NCBI RefSeq assembly: GCF_030384665.1
Contig: NC_083677.1
Span: 744,001-808,000, forward strand
DNA length: 64,000 bases
From: Lodderomyces elongisporus
Taxonomy: Eukaryota; Ascomycota; Pichiomycetes; Serinales; Debaryomycetaceae
Reading direction: 5' to 3'
The translations under genes and the position numbers were made by a program. Below the pieces are notes generated by a model that was not told the origin of the DNA, searched no databases, and was given only the letters and a program-made list of their open reading frames with translations. Below, in pieces: positions 31,501 through 40,692 of the stretch; position 1 is the stretch's first letter, and every line of letters begins with the position of its first letter.

Positions 31501-32710
31501 AAAATAGAAAAGTGGATAAACAAAACTCTTGAAATGATATAATGGTAAAAAAAAGTTGTACTTGAAAAAGCTCAATTTCTTTTCTTTTCTTTTCTTTTCT
31601 TTTGCAGATGAATTGTTTACATAATGATATAGACATAATATGCACCGTTTGCTAAAATGAGGGGGTTTCAAAAACGATTTCCGTGGATCACGATATGCGC
31701 ATCTCGTTGGTGCGGTTATGAAAACTGAAGACTAGAAAAAAGTATTAAAAATAAAAAAAGACACGATCACGGATAGTAGAGTAGGTCGGGAACAATTACT
31801 CATACAATTGTACGGTATTACTAAAACAATTAAAGGTAAGCTGGTAAGGTTAAAAATACTTTTATGGTATAAAGAGAAAAGATGGTTTGTGGAAAAAAAA
31901 AAAGAGCAGCAGTCTTTAACAAACTTATATATAAATATATATATATATATGAACATATATATATATATACCACAGACCTGCCCCACTTTGTAAATCAAAA
32001 TCTTCCTCATTCTTCAAAACTTCAATAGTCACATTATAAACCCTTCTTTTGCTGCCGTCCCCCTTTTTTTTATTTTTGGTTGTCTACAAGCTCAAAGCAA
32101 TCTCTACTGCAAAAAGGGACTACTTAAAGTCATTCATTGGCTTTCCTTCCACATCACATTTATCACCTTTTTGAACTAAAACATTAGAGCAATCCACACC
32201 CCACCCTATACTTTTTCCTTGAGAAGAAAAAGGTGCACGTGACTCATATATATACATATATATATATATTTATATATACATATTTATATATATAATTTGC
32301 ATACATATATACCTACACACTCACACTCACACTTACACTTACATTTTGTCTTGTCGTTTCCCCTAATAAGATAAGCTCCTGTGCACCTTTCTCGCTTCCT
32401 TGACTGCAAAAATAGAGCAACTCATCAAAACAGGGAATATATTTCTGGTCAGTTTTATTTCATTCATTCAAATATATACTTGATTCTTCTTACAAGATTT
32501 GTTTCCAGAATTCGAGATCTTAAACTAGATTTAACTCAAAAAAAAAATAAAAAAGACTGTATCCTCTTACTTCATTATCAAATTCATACTCAAATACTCA
32601 AATTCAAAGTTTCTATATTGAAACATCGGACATTATATACAATTATCTCAACTTTGCAAAAAAAAAAAAAACAAAAGCAAATAGAATATAAAGATTTCAA
32701 AAACACGTCA
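28563..32710. other. 4.15-kb ORF-free spacer upstream of the tandem pair
   Basis: No credible gene. It contains a (TTTG)n tract near 28745-28765, an imperfect 25-bp direct repeat (29085-29109 and 29225-29249, 21/25 identical, exactly 140 bp apart), (TC)n near 30146-30165, a G14 homopolymer at 30894-30907, (TTTTC)n at about 31580-31605, CACGTGA at 32236-32242 and dense (TA)n blocks from 31935 to 32310. The open frame that continues from 32381 into the next gene is A-rich leader sequence. The final part is likely promoter. Confidence 0.5.
30894..30907 (+). repeat. G14 homopolymer
   Basis: Fourteen consecutive G residues directly after nine A residues, which is rare in this AT-rich context. It is prone to slippage and sequencing error. 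Confidence 0.85.
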
Positions 32711-35173
32711 ATGATGCTTCAATTTAAACAGCGCTTTACTTTACAGAACTTTAGGTTCCTGCTACGGAATCTTTATGACCCCATTGCACTTATCATCTAT
32801 GCATTAGCATTCAACACAACATCTGCCATACAATACTCCAACTTATCGAAACGGCTACATTATGTCAACTTTGTTCCCATCACAAGCATAGCAATGATCA
32901 TCTTCATTCTCATACTAGAACTATACCTGAGGTTCTTTGAAAAAATACAACTCCGTTCCAAATGGGCTAAAGCAAGTCACTGGGTCATTCAAAACATTTT
33001 CAAGAAACTCTTTTGGCTTTGCTTATTTGTCATGTGTATACTCACAGTAGTGCAATTATCACAGGGCCAAACTACAAACCCATTAATTGTTAGCGATCAT
33101 GAGGTACAGGAATTGAATCTCAACAAAGGTCAACGTGCTGGATACATGATTATTGAATTAATATGCGTTATACTCAACTGCGCCGTGCTTAGTATCTGGT
33201 GGAACACTACAATGTCCACCGTGCATTTGCTATTTGCTGGCTTGAATGTCTTTCAAATATTGATCAGTATTAGTATTATCCAAATCAATTTGAACTTGAT
33301 CAACTTGTCACAGGATAGTCCAGCAAAGAAGATGCACAATTTGTTTGTCTTGTGTGGATCATTTATGATTGGTCAAAGTATTATGGGATTATGCATCACC
33401 ATTTCTCTCAATGAGAAAAACAGGTTAAGCATACTCATTGGAAGATTGATCTTTACATACGATGTATTCATTTTCTTTTTGGGATTGTTGTACATTGCAT
33501 GCACTGCTGTTGCCAGTGTAAAGTTTGATTACAAGCCAAAGGAAGGATTGAATGAGGTGCCCATCAGTCTTCCCGTCCTATTCGGAGTTAGTGTCGGCAT
33601 TTCGCTTGTCGCGTTTTGTTGCACGCGGTATTTCCGAATCAGAGTGCAGCAAAATGTTTACCAAGTTGAAGAGTACGATTTGGGCTCCTTAACTCAACAC
33701 CAAAAGCAAGGATGGAGTAAATTGATTGACTTGAACAAGAAATATAATGGAGGAGTCACCGGTGACTATGTACTTAGTCTTATGGAAAACTATACGCATG
33801 CAGATTTGCCAGGCATGAGATGCAAAGTGTTACGAGTCTATAGTAAATCAGAAAAATCGGAAAAGGAATACAATGAAAAAGACAAGAAATTGCGCAACAA
33901 TGACAACAATGATAATGATTTGGAAAGACAAGTTTCGCAAAAGACATTTGTACACAAGGGAGAATTACACGAAAAGCTGATGAATCATCATAAAAATAGG
34001 GGTAAATTGAGTACTCCCTATGATGATTTGGACCATGAATCACTATTATTTGCAAACGAGCCCACTTTGGCCGAAGCAGATATTTCAATGATGTCACTTG
34101 AAGAAGAGTACAAGCCATTGAGTAAGAATCAGTTGAAGAAATTAGCCAAAAAGAATAAAAAAGCTAAAAAGGAGGCAGAGCTACAGTCCTTGGAAAATAA
34201 TACTGAAAAATTTTACCAAGAATTGATGAACACCCAAGCATTAGTACTCTTGACCATTGTTGAAGAGTTTGATTTGAGTGAACGGATTCCTGGTTGGATT
34301 GGCAAAAAACTAAACAAGTGTTTTGGCAAAAATTCGAAATGGCCACTCTTGTGTATAAAGTTTGGTCTTCTTGGGTTCCATTGGCCATTTAAGAGATCCA
34401 CATTTTATTGCTCTTCAACAAAGAAGCCAGTTGCCAGAAGTGCTAGTGTGCTCTATGCAATTTCACAATGGAATGCCAAGAATGAGAAATGTACTGTGAT
34501 GCTTGATCCGGGATACAAAGATGCTAACTTTGAAGCCGGTGTCGACTACTCCGGATGGATCAAGATCAACTTGCCCAACAGTCATATCATTGACCTTCGT
34601 CCTTACCATAACCAGACCAGTGCAGATTTCTTCAAAGCAATCAAGTATAGGAACCAAGACAATGCGTTTAAACAAGCCAGTGGAGTTGTGGATGAGTCGT
34701 ACAATTTCAATTTTGAAAATTGTCAAGAAATCATTGTGATGAATGACCATATTGCACGACTGAGGCAAGAAAGCGGACAATCGTCACAACTTTTGCATCC
34801 CGATTGGGAGTTTATCTACAACTTGGGTAACTACACCAATGATCAAAAGTATAGGTCGTTGTTATTCTTGAAAGTTGGTGACGAGATTATTGCCTCGTGT
34901 GTTATTTTCCGTCTTGGAGAAACAATGACTTCGGATATCCAAGGGTTGGACCATGAGATTAGCAAAAAGTACAAGGCATACTTTGTAATGATGCAGGAGG
35001 TGATCAAGATAGGAATGAGGGAAAATGTTAGTTTTATTGATTTTGGGCCGACTACAGAAGATGCCAAGGTGGCTATTGGGTGTAGTGTTGTGCCCTTGAT
35101 AGGATCATTATACCCTAGGTATAAATTGATGGGTCCCATTATCAGATTTGCTGCTAGCAAAGTAGATGTCTAA
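32711..35173 (+). CDS. Polytopic membrane protein with C-terminal GNAT/FemAB-like domain (copy 1)
   Basis: 820 aa from the ATG at 32711. The frame extends upstream to 32381, but that part is A-rich and has no counterpart in copy 2, whose start aligns with this ATG. Residues about 20-300 hold roughly eight hydrophobic membrane segments. A charged, Asn/Lys-rich cytosolic linker follows. The C-terminal third (about 480-820) contains blocks such as STFYCSSTKKPVARSASVL, EIIASCVIFRLGET and FIDFGPTTEDAK, which resemble BioF2/FemAB-like acyltransferases of the GNAT fold. Substrate and membrane location are unknown; a lipid- or amine-acylating enzyme is an inference from the architecture. A direct tandem paralogue lies 1.7 kb downstream, and the last 501 coding bases of the two genes are identical. 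Confidence 0.75.
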   Translation: MMLQFKQRFTLQNFRFLLRNLYDPIALIIYALAFNTTSAIQYSNLSKRLHYVNFVPITSIAMIIFILILELYLRFFEKIQLRSKWAKASHWVIQNIFKKLFWLCLFVMCILTVVQLSQGQTTNPLIVSDHEVQELNLNKGQRAGYMIIELICVILNCAVLSIWWNTTMSTVHLLFAGLNVFQILISISIIQINLNLINLSQDSPAKKMHNLFVLCGSFMIGQSIMGLCITISLNEKNRLSILIGRLIFTYDVFIFFLGLLYIACTAVASVKFDYKPKEGLNEVPISLPVLFGVSVGISLVAFCCTRYFRIRVQQNVYQVEEYDLGSLTQHQKQGWSKLIDLNKKYNGGVTGDYVLSLMENYTHADLPGMRCKVLRVYSKSEKSEKEYNEKDKKLRNNDNNDNDLERQVSQKTFVHKGELHEKLMNHHKNRGKLSTPYDDLDHESLLFANEPTLAEADISMMSLEEEYKPLSKNQLKKLAKKNKKAKKEAELQSLENNTEKFYQELMNTQALVLLTIVEEFDLSERIPGWIGKKLNKCFGKNSKWPLLCIKFGLLGFHWPFKRSTFYCSSTKKPVARSASVLYAISQWNAKNEKCTVMLDPGYKDANFEAGVDYSGWIKINLPNSHIIDLRPYHNQTSADFFKAIKYRNQDNAFKQASGVVDESYNFNFENCQEIIVMNDHIARLRQESGQSSQLLHPDWEFIYNLGNYTNDQKYRSLLFLKVGDEIIASCVIFRLGETMTSDIQGLDHEISKKYKAYFVMMQEVIKIGMRENVSFIDFGPTTEDAKVAIGCSVVPLIGSLYPRYKLMGPIIRFAASKVDV

Positions 35174-35174
35174 A
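34673..35174 (+). repeat. 502-bp identical tract, copy 1
   Basis: Bases 34673-35174 are identical at every position to 38799-39300 (offset 4126 bp, direct orientation). The tract ends one base after the stop codon; flanking bases differ. It is typical of recent gene conversion. Confidence 0.97.
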
Positions 35175-36830
35175 CATACAAACTCGAAGAAGTTTTTATC
35201 ATGATTTTCAGTTCCTATATTCATTGCATTATACATATATGTGTGTATGTACATATTCTCCGTCTTTTTTTTTTATTATTTGTGTGTTTGTTTCACTACA
35301 TAGATTATGATAAAGAGAATCAATTTTATTACTAAATTATTTGCAAAAACTATTGCTAGAGATGTTAGTTTTAGTTATTGAAAAGAAAAAAACAACAGCA
35401 AGAAGAGGCAAGAATCAAAAGTGTTTAATGATTGCAAAATGTTGTTGAAGTTCACGTAGTAAAGATTTCTTATGAGTAAGCTGCACTGTCATAGTTTTAA
35501 GCGCTTCTCAAATATAATAAAAGCCTCTCAAAAATACAAACAGAGAGACAAATACACATACATACATACACACATACAGACATACAGACATACATACATA
35601 AAGACATACATACAAACAAATAGACATTGTCTCTTTCGCGCGCTCTCTCTCTCTTCTTCTCCTCAGCCCCCTTTCCATCCACACACACTACTTCCCCCTC
35701 CCCCCGAACCTCTCGTTTCTCCTGCCCCCCCCCAACCTCGTTTTTTAACAAATTACAAAAATAGATTCCACGCTTTGCAGGTGGGCTATGCTTATGTGGA
35801 AAGTCCTTACTTTCAGCCCCTTCTTCCCACAACTTCAGCCTTTGTAACAGACTCAAATCCTCCACTCCCCCTCGTTTCCTTTCTTTTCTTTTCCTTTCTC
35901 CTTACCCTTAGAATCAATGCTATGCCTCAGCAGTTGAACGATGGAATTGAGGAAAAAATAAAAGCAATTAAACAGTTTTCTTTTGTAGAACACTTTAACA
36001 AACTGTTTATAAGAATCTTGTAGCCTGTACAGTATACCTTTTTAAAGAAGTAAGAAAATAAAAATAAAAAGAAAACAAATCCCCCCAATAACCTTTGTCG
36101 TCAATAACAATTATATCTAGAGATGATAATACGCGGAGTTAAGCCCAATCGTTTTTATGTTTACTAGTTTGTAATGTGTGTGTGTGTATGTGGTTAGGAG
36201 TGTGAGTATGAGATAGTGAGTGTGAGAGAGCGAGTATGTGAGAGTGTGTGTGTCTAAAGAAGGTTGGAGAACAAGAGGCGAGAGAGGAAAAGAGGTTCAT
36301 GATGTTTTGTTCAATGGTCTCGCAATGTTAGGAAAACCTACATCATCCTTGTTGGTTTTTCCTCTTGCCTTTCATTGTTTTGTCCTCTTCTTCGTATCTT
36401 AAGTCTGTTGCTAAATATAACATACTGCCAGATTGTGCCCTTCTTATTTGATTGTCAACTAGGCAAAGAAACAAAGACTTTTGAAAAGACCATGAAATAC
36501 TCTATGAAGAATAGTTAAGAAAAGGAAGAATTAGAAATGATAAAAAAAATTGAAAGAGCTGGGGATTTGACACACATCAATGTTTTGAAAGAAAGAACTT
36601 TATAAATATATATAAAAAAAAAACCAACCATAATATTCATGGAATAGTCTATATAACCAGTTCAATCTTCTTTGCCTTATTATTTTCTTCTTTTGTACTG
36701 CATCAGATTTTATCAAAAGCTTCAATTTGAAATATACCCTATAATATCTTTCTTTTTCTGTTATCCTTCTCCTTCCCACTCCAAGTATAAACTATTAATC
36801 ATTCTTGTTATTTAAACCAATAAAGAAAGC
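35174..36830. other. Spacer between the tandem paralogues
   Basis: About 1.66 kb. It holds a (CATA)n/(CAGA)n array at 35548-35618, C-rich and T-rich low-complexity sequence (35640-35760) and a TG/AG-rich block at 36175-36260. The reading frame at 35472-36023 is made of these repeats and is not accepted. The last 200 bp before 36831 form a normal A/T-rich promoter with TATATAAA-like sequence near 36605 and 36650. Confidence 0.5.
35548..35618. repeat. (CATA)n / (CAGA)n tetranucleotide array
   Basis: Tandem CATA and CAGA units in the spacer between the two paralogues. It produces a spurious Tyr/His/Thr-rich frame. Confidence 0.8.
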
Positions 36831-39299
36831 ATGAAAGCCAGCATCAATATCCGTAACAAACTCAAGATTGGGCTCAACCAACATAAAAAGTATTTCCGTG
36901 CTCAGTGGCTATATGATCCAATTGCACTTATTGGCTACTCCCTAATATTTAACATAGTGACAACAGCTCTTTATTCGATATATACAAGAAAACTACATTA
37001 CGCTAATGGAGTTCCCATTATGTGCATAATCACAAATATATTTATACTCATAGAAAAAATTCACCTTCGATTCTTTAACAACTTTCAACCGAAATTTGCA
37101 AGACCAAAATGGGTAAGGGTCTATGTTTACAATTTTTTCAAAGTTGCATTTTGGGTCTGGTTATTGGTGATGTGTATCAGTACTGCTGACGAATTATCAG
37201 AGGGGAATGGGGCAAACCCTCTAGATTTGGTTGAGAGTGATTTAAATTATCTAGATATAAGCGATTACAACGTCAATTGTTACATAGTAGTTGCCCTCAT
37301 TTCATTACTACTCAACTGCGCAGTGTTGAGTGTTTGGTGGAGCTCAAAATTAAAGTCTTTTTATTTGTTGTTTGCTGGAATTAACATTGTCCAAATTCTT
37401 ATTAGTGTTAGTATCATTCAATTAAATGTTGGCCTACTAAACACCTCACACAACAAAAAGGCAAAAAAGTATCATGATCTATTCATCATGTGTGCTGCCT
37501 TTATGATTGGACAGAGCATGTTGGGTTTAGGCTTGCTCCTCATTATAAATGACAAGAATCGTTTACACCAGATAATTGGGAAATTTATATTTTCATATGA
37601 TATGTTGTTGCTCCTCCTTGGAATGTTTTATCTTGCATGCACAGCAGTTGCAGGAGTAGCATATGGCTCTATATCAACAGGTGAGATTGCTGAACTCCCT
37701 CTCACTATTCCAATTTTGTTTTTCTTAAGTTTTTTAATCATTATCATCAAATTCGGATGCACGCGATACTTTAGAAGAAGAGCAGCACCAAATAAACTAC
37801 AAGTTGTAGAATACGACTTGTGTCAGCTCAATAAGCATCAGAAACGAGGTTGGGCTAAATTGATTGACTTGAACAAGAAATACAACTCTGGCGTTTCAGG
37901 AGATCACGTGATTAGTTTAATGGAAAACTATGTGCATGCTAAGTTGCCAGGTATGAAATGTAAAGTGTTGAGAGTTTATAACAAGAGCGTAAAAGCGGAA
38001 CATAACTATGAAAGTGAGAAAGAGAATGCTAATAAAAATGAAGCAAAGAGCCAGGGTGATGTCGATATTGCACTTCAAAATAATACATCAAAGAATGACA
38101 AGGCTGATGTACACGTTAAAGAAAAGAGTATTGTTAAAACACCATACGATGAGTTGGACCAAGAAACTGTTCTATTCCAAAATGCTCCTACATTACTCTC
38201 TAGTGAACTTTCGATCCAATCACTTGAAGAAGAGTACAAGCCATTGAGCAAGAATCAGTTGAAGAAATTGGCCAAAAAGAAACAAAAAGCTAAAAAGGAT
38301 ATGGAACTCCAAGCTTTGGAAAATAATACCGAGGAGTTTTACCAAGAATTGATGACGACCCAGGCATTAGTACTTTTAACAATAATTGAAGAGTTTGACT
38401 TGAGTGAAAGAATACCAGGGTCAATTGGGAAAATGTTGCACAAACTTTTTGGCAAGAATTCTAAATGGCCACTATTGTGTATAAAGTTTGGTCTTCTTGG
38501 ATTCCATTGGCCATTTAAGAGATCCACATTTTATTGCTCATCAACAAAGAAGCCAGTTGCCAGAAGTGCTAGCGTATTGAGCGCAATCTCGTACTGGAAC
38601 AAAAAAAATGAGAAATGTTCAGTGATGCTTGATCCGGGATACAAAGATGCTAGTTTTGAGGCTGGAGTAGATGCTTCCGGGTGGATCAAAATCAACTTGC
38701 CCAACAGCCATATTGTCGATTTACGTCCCCACCACAATCAAAATAGCACTGAGTTTTTTAAAGCAATCAAGTATAGGAATCAAGACAATGCGTTTAAGCA
38801 AGCCAGTGGAGTTGTGGATGAGTCGTACAATTTCAATTTTGAAAATTGTCAAGAAATCATTGTGATGAATGACCATATTGCACGACTGAGGCAAGAAAGC
38901 GGACAATCGTCACAACTTTTGCATCCCGATTGGGAGTTTATCTACAACTTGGGTAACTACACCAATGATCAAAAGTATAGGTCGTTGTTATTCTTGAAAG
39001 TTGGTGACGAGATTATTGCCTCGTGTGTTATTTTCCGTCTTGGAGAAACAATGACTTCGGATATCCAAGGGTTGGACCATGAGATTAGCAAAAAGTACAA
39101 GGCATACTTTGTAATGATGCAGGAGGTGATCAAGATAGGAATGAGGGAAAATGTTAGTTTTATTGATTTTGGGCCGACTACAGAAGATGCCAAGGTGGCT
39201 ATTGGGTGTAGTGTTGTGCCCTTGATAGGATCATTATACCCTAGGTATAAATTGATGGGTCCCATTATCAGATTTGCTGCTAGCAAAGTAGATGTCTAA
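36831..39299 (+). CDS. Polytopic membrane protein with C-terminal GNAT/FemAB-like domain (copy 2)
   Basis: 822 aa, colinear with copy 1. The N-terminal membrane part (about eight segments, residues 25-310) is diverged but alignable (WLYDPIALIGYSL, KLHYANGVPIMC). The acidic/Lys-rich linker (about 375-480) is poorly conserved. The C-terminal GNAT-like domain is nearly identical and becomes exactly identical from residue 657 to the end. The PLSKNQLKKLAKK segment before the domain is basic and helical. Both copies keep intact frames and the same motif set, so both appear functional. No symbol is known to me. Confidence 0.75.
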   Translation: MKASINIRNKLKIGLNQHKKYFRAQWLYDPIALIGYSLIFNIVTTALYSIYTRKLHYANGVPIMCIITNIFILIEKIHLRFFNNFQPKFARPKWVRVYVYNFFKVAFWVWLLVMCISTADELSEGNGANPLDLVESDLNYLDISDYNVNCYIVVALISLLLNCAVLSVWWSSKLKSFYLLFAGINIVQILISVSIIQLNVGLLNTSHNKKAKKYHDLFIMCAAFMIGQSMLGLGLLLIINDKNRLHQIIGKFIFSYDMLLLLLGMFYLACTAVAGVAYGSISTGEIAELPLTIPILFFLSFLIIIIKFGCTRYFRRRAAPNKLQVVEYDLCQLNKHQKRGWAKLIDLNKKYNSGVSGDHVISLMENYVHAKLPGMKCKVLRVYNKSVKAEHNYESEKENANKNEAKSQGDVDIALQNNTSKNDKADVHVKEKSIVKTPYDELDQETVLFQNAPTLLSSELSIQSLEEEYKPLSKNQLKKLAKKKQKAKKDMELQALENNTEEFYQELMTTQALVLLTIIEEFDLSERIPGSIGKMLHKLFGKNSKWPLLCIKFGLLGFHWPFKRSTFYCSSTKKPVARSASVLSAISYWNKKNEKCSVMLDPGYKDASFEAGVDASGWIKINLPNSHIVDLRPHHNQNSTEFFKAIKYRNQDNAFKQASGVVDESYNFNFENCQEIIVMNDHIARLRQESGQSSQLLHPDWEFIYNLGNYTNDQKYRSLLFLKVGDEIIASCVIFRLGETMTSDIQGLDHEISKKYKAYFVMMQEVIKIGMRENVSFIDFGPTTEDAKVAIGCSVVPLIGSLYPRYKLMGPIIRFAASKVDV

Positions 39300-39300
39300 A
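38799..39300 (+). repeat. 502-bp identical tract, copy 2
   Basis: Partner of 34673-35174. Upstream of it, the block 38467-38571 differs from its partner by four bases, all at synonymous third positions. Confidence 0.97.
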
Positions 39301-39618
39301 AATACGTTAATAATGTTTAATTGTTGAATACATTCATTCCTCCGCTTCTGTTCTGTTCTGTTCTGTTCTGTTCTGTTTTGTTCTTTTCTTTTTTTTTTGA
39401 TTTTTTTAATTCTCTTTTTTGCAACCGAGATGTTGATTGTAAATGAGTTCGTTTTACATTTTATTTTTGTGTAACTTGCTCTTCTTCCAAAAAAATATTA
39501 TTGTCGCAACTTTTCTCGAGATCAGAAGAAAAAGTGCGTGGCAACTATTATCTAATCATCATTACAACTAACGGAAATCACTATCAAGACTATATTCTCA
39601 ACTTTGTTGATCCTCAAG
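39300..39618. other. Spacer before SCS3
   Basis: 319 bp with six perfect TTCTG pentanucleotide units at 39346-39375 followed by T-rich sequence, suitable as the 3' end of copy 2 and the promoter of the next gene. No other feature is seen. Confidence 0.6.
39346..39375 (+). repeat. (TTCTG)6
   Basis: Six tandem TTCTG units followed by degenerate TTTTG/TTCTT units, in the 3' flank of copy 2. Confidence 0.9.
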
Positions 39619-40692
39619 ATGAATAGTGAGGGTCTAGACAAGTCATCAATATATGATGCCCATTACAATAAACTTAAACATGTATCGGACACATTTAAGC
39701 GTCGTTACAAGGTAACGCTAAATGAGGTTTTGTTCCTTGCATCATTTGTGGCGAATTTCATTTTATCGAGATTGATTCATTTTGGACTGCCCCAAGAAGA
39801 AGTGTACAACTATTACAATGATAAGAGAAATGTGCTTAACCAGTGGTTTGTCAAACGCGGATGGGGATGGACTACTTTGGCTGTAGTGTTGTTCTATTCC
39901 TTATTTGCTGTGCCGCAAATATTGAATTCTAATTTAACAACTGCAACAGCAGCACGAACAACAGCAACAGCAAGAAGAGTGGATGAAAATGAAGATGATT
40001 CAGTTCTGGTGAGTGGGAAAAAGGAAAAGAAACTTTACACTACCAAGTCTGAAAGGTTAAGCAAGTATTTGTTTGGGGCTATTGTGCGATACCTTCTTCT
40101 GACCATATGGTGGGTTTTATTTACACAATGGTGTTTTGGTCTTCCTATCATGGACAAGATTTTCGTTGTTTCTGGAGGTGCTTGTGTTATTGAGCCACCG
40201 CAATTTGCTGCATCGCAGCAAAAGATAAGCAACAGTCAACATTTGTTTGGGAAATTTATTCAAGATTTGGAAACGTTGGTTTGGAGAAGTTCTTCTGTTT
40301 CCTCGTATCATTGTAGGAAGTTACGAGGTAACTGGGAAGGAGGACACGATCCACTGGGCCATGTGTTTTTAATGATCCATTCTAGTTTGTATTTGTATTT
40401 GGAGTGTGCGGCGTGGTTTGATTGGAAGTCTTTGGTGAGATGCGTGTCGTATGTATACAGAAAGTTGCAGAATTATGGAGGCAAATCGTTGGTTAGAGGA
40501 TTTGAACATAATGAAAAGTTGTTTGTAGGTGAGTTGGCACAGTTGAGTGTTGTTTTGTTGATTTCATTATGGTGGTTTATGTTGCTTATGACTAATATGT
40601 ATTTCCACTCGATTGCCGAGAAATTGGTTGGTTTAGTATTTGGATACGTTGGAGTATTTGCTATATACTTTGTGCCGAGATGGGTGAAGTGA
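39619..40692 (+). CDS. SCS3: FIT-family ER protein Scs3 (lipid-droplet/phospholipid homeostasis)
   Basis: 357 aa from the ATG at 39619; the open frame begins slightly upstream only through TTG codons. There are about six membrane segments. Family blocks include VKRGWGWTTLAVV, TIWWVLFTQWCFGLPIMD, and GGHDP-CTG-GHVFL with H243 and H248, which contains one putative catalytic His; a second is in the YFHSIAEKL segment near the C-terminus. FIT proteins act in the ER membrane as acyl-CoA diphosphatases, affecting lipid-droplet budding and, in yeast, inositol/phospholipid synthesis. Codon 246 is CTG at the position that is Ser in the HDxSGH motif of the family, which supports CUG-Ser decoding. YFT2 is the alternative paralogue; the blocks fit Scs3 better from memory. 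An Ala/Thr-rich insert lies near residues 105-120. Confidence 0.85.
   Translation: MNSEGLDKSSIYDAHYNKLKHVSDTFKRRYKVTLNEVLFLASFVANFILSRLIHFGLPQEEVYNYYNDKRNVLNQWFVKRGWGWTTLAVVLFYSLFAVPQILNSNLTTATAARTTATARRVDENEDDSVLVSGKKEKKLYTTKSERLSKYLFGAIVRYLLLTIWWVLFTQWCFGLPIMDKIFVVSGGACVIEPPQFAASQQKISNSQHLFGKFIQDLETLVWRSSSVSSYHCRKLRGNWEGGHDPLGHVFLMIHSSLYLYLECAAWFDWKSLVRCVSYVYRKLQNYGGKSLVRGFEHNEKLFVGELAQLSVVLLISLWWFMLLMTNMYFHSIAEKLVGLVFGYVGVFAIYFVPRWVK

Noticed and set aside
32381..32710. N-terminal extension of paralogue copy 1
   Set aside because: A-rich leader with poly-Lys codons; the start at 32711 aligns with the start of copy 2.
35472..36023. 183-codon open frame between the tandem paralogues
   Set aside because: Built from CATA/CAGA tetranucleotides and C/T-rich sequence; no family features.
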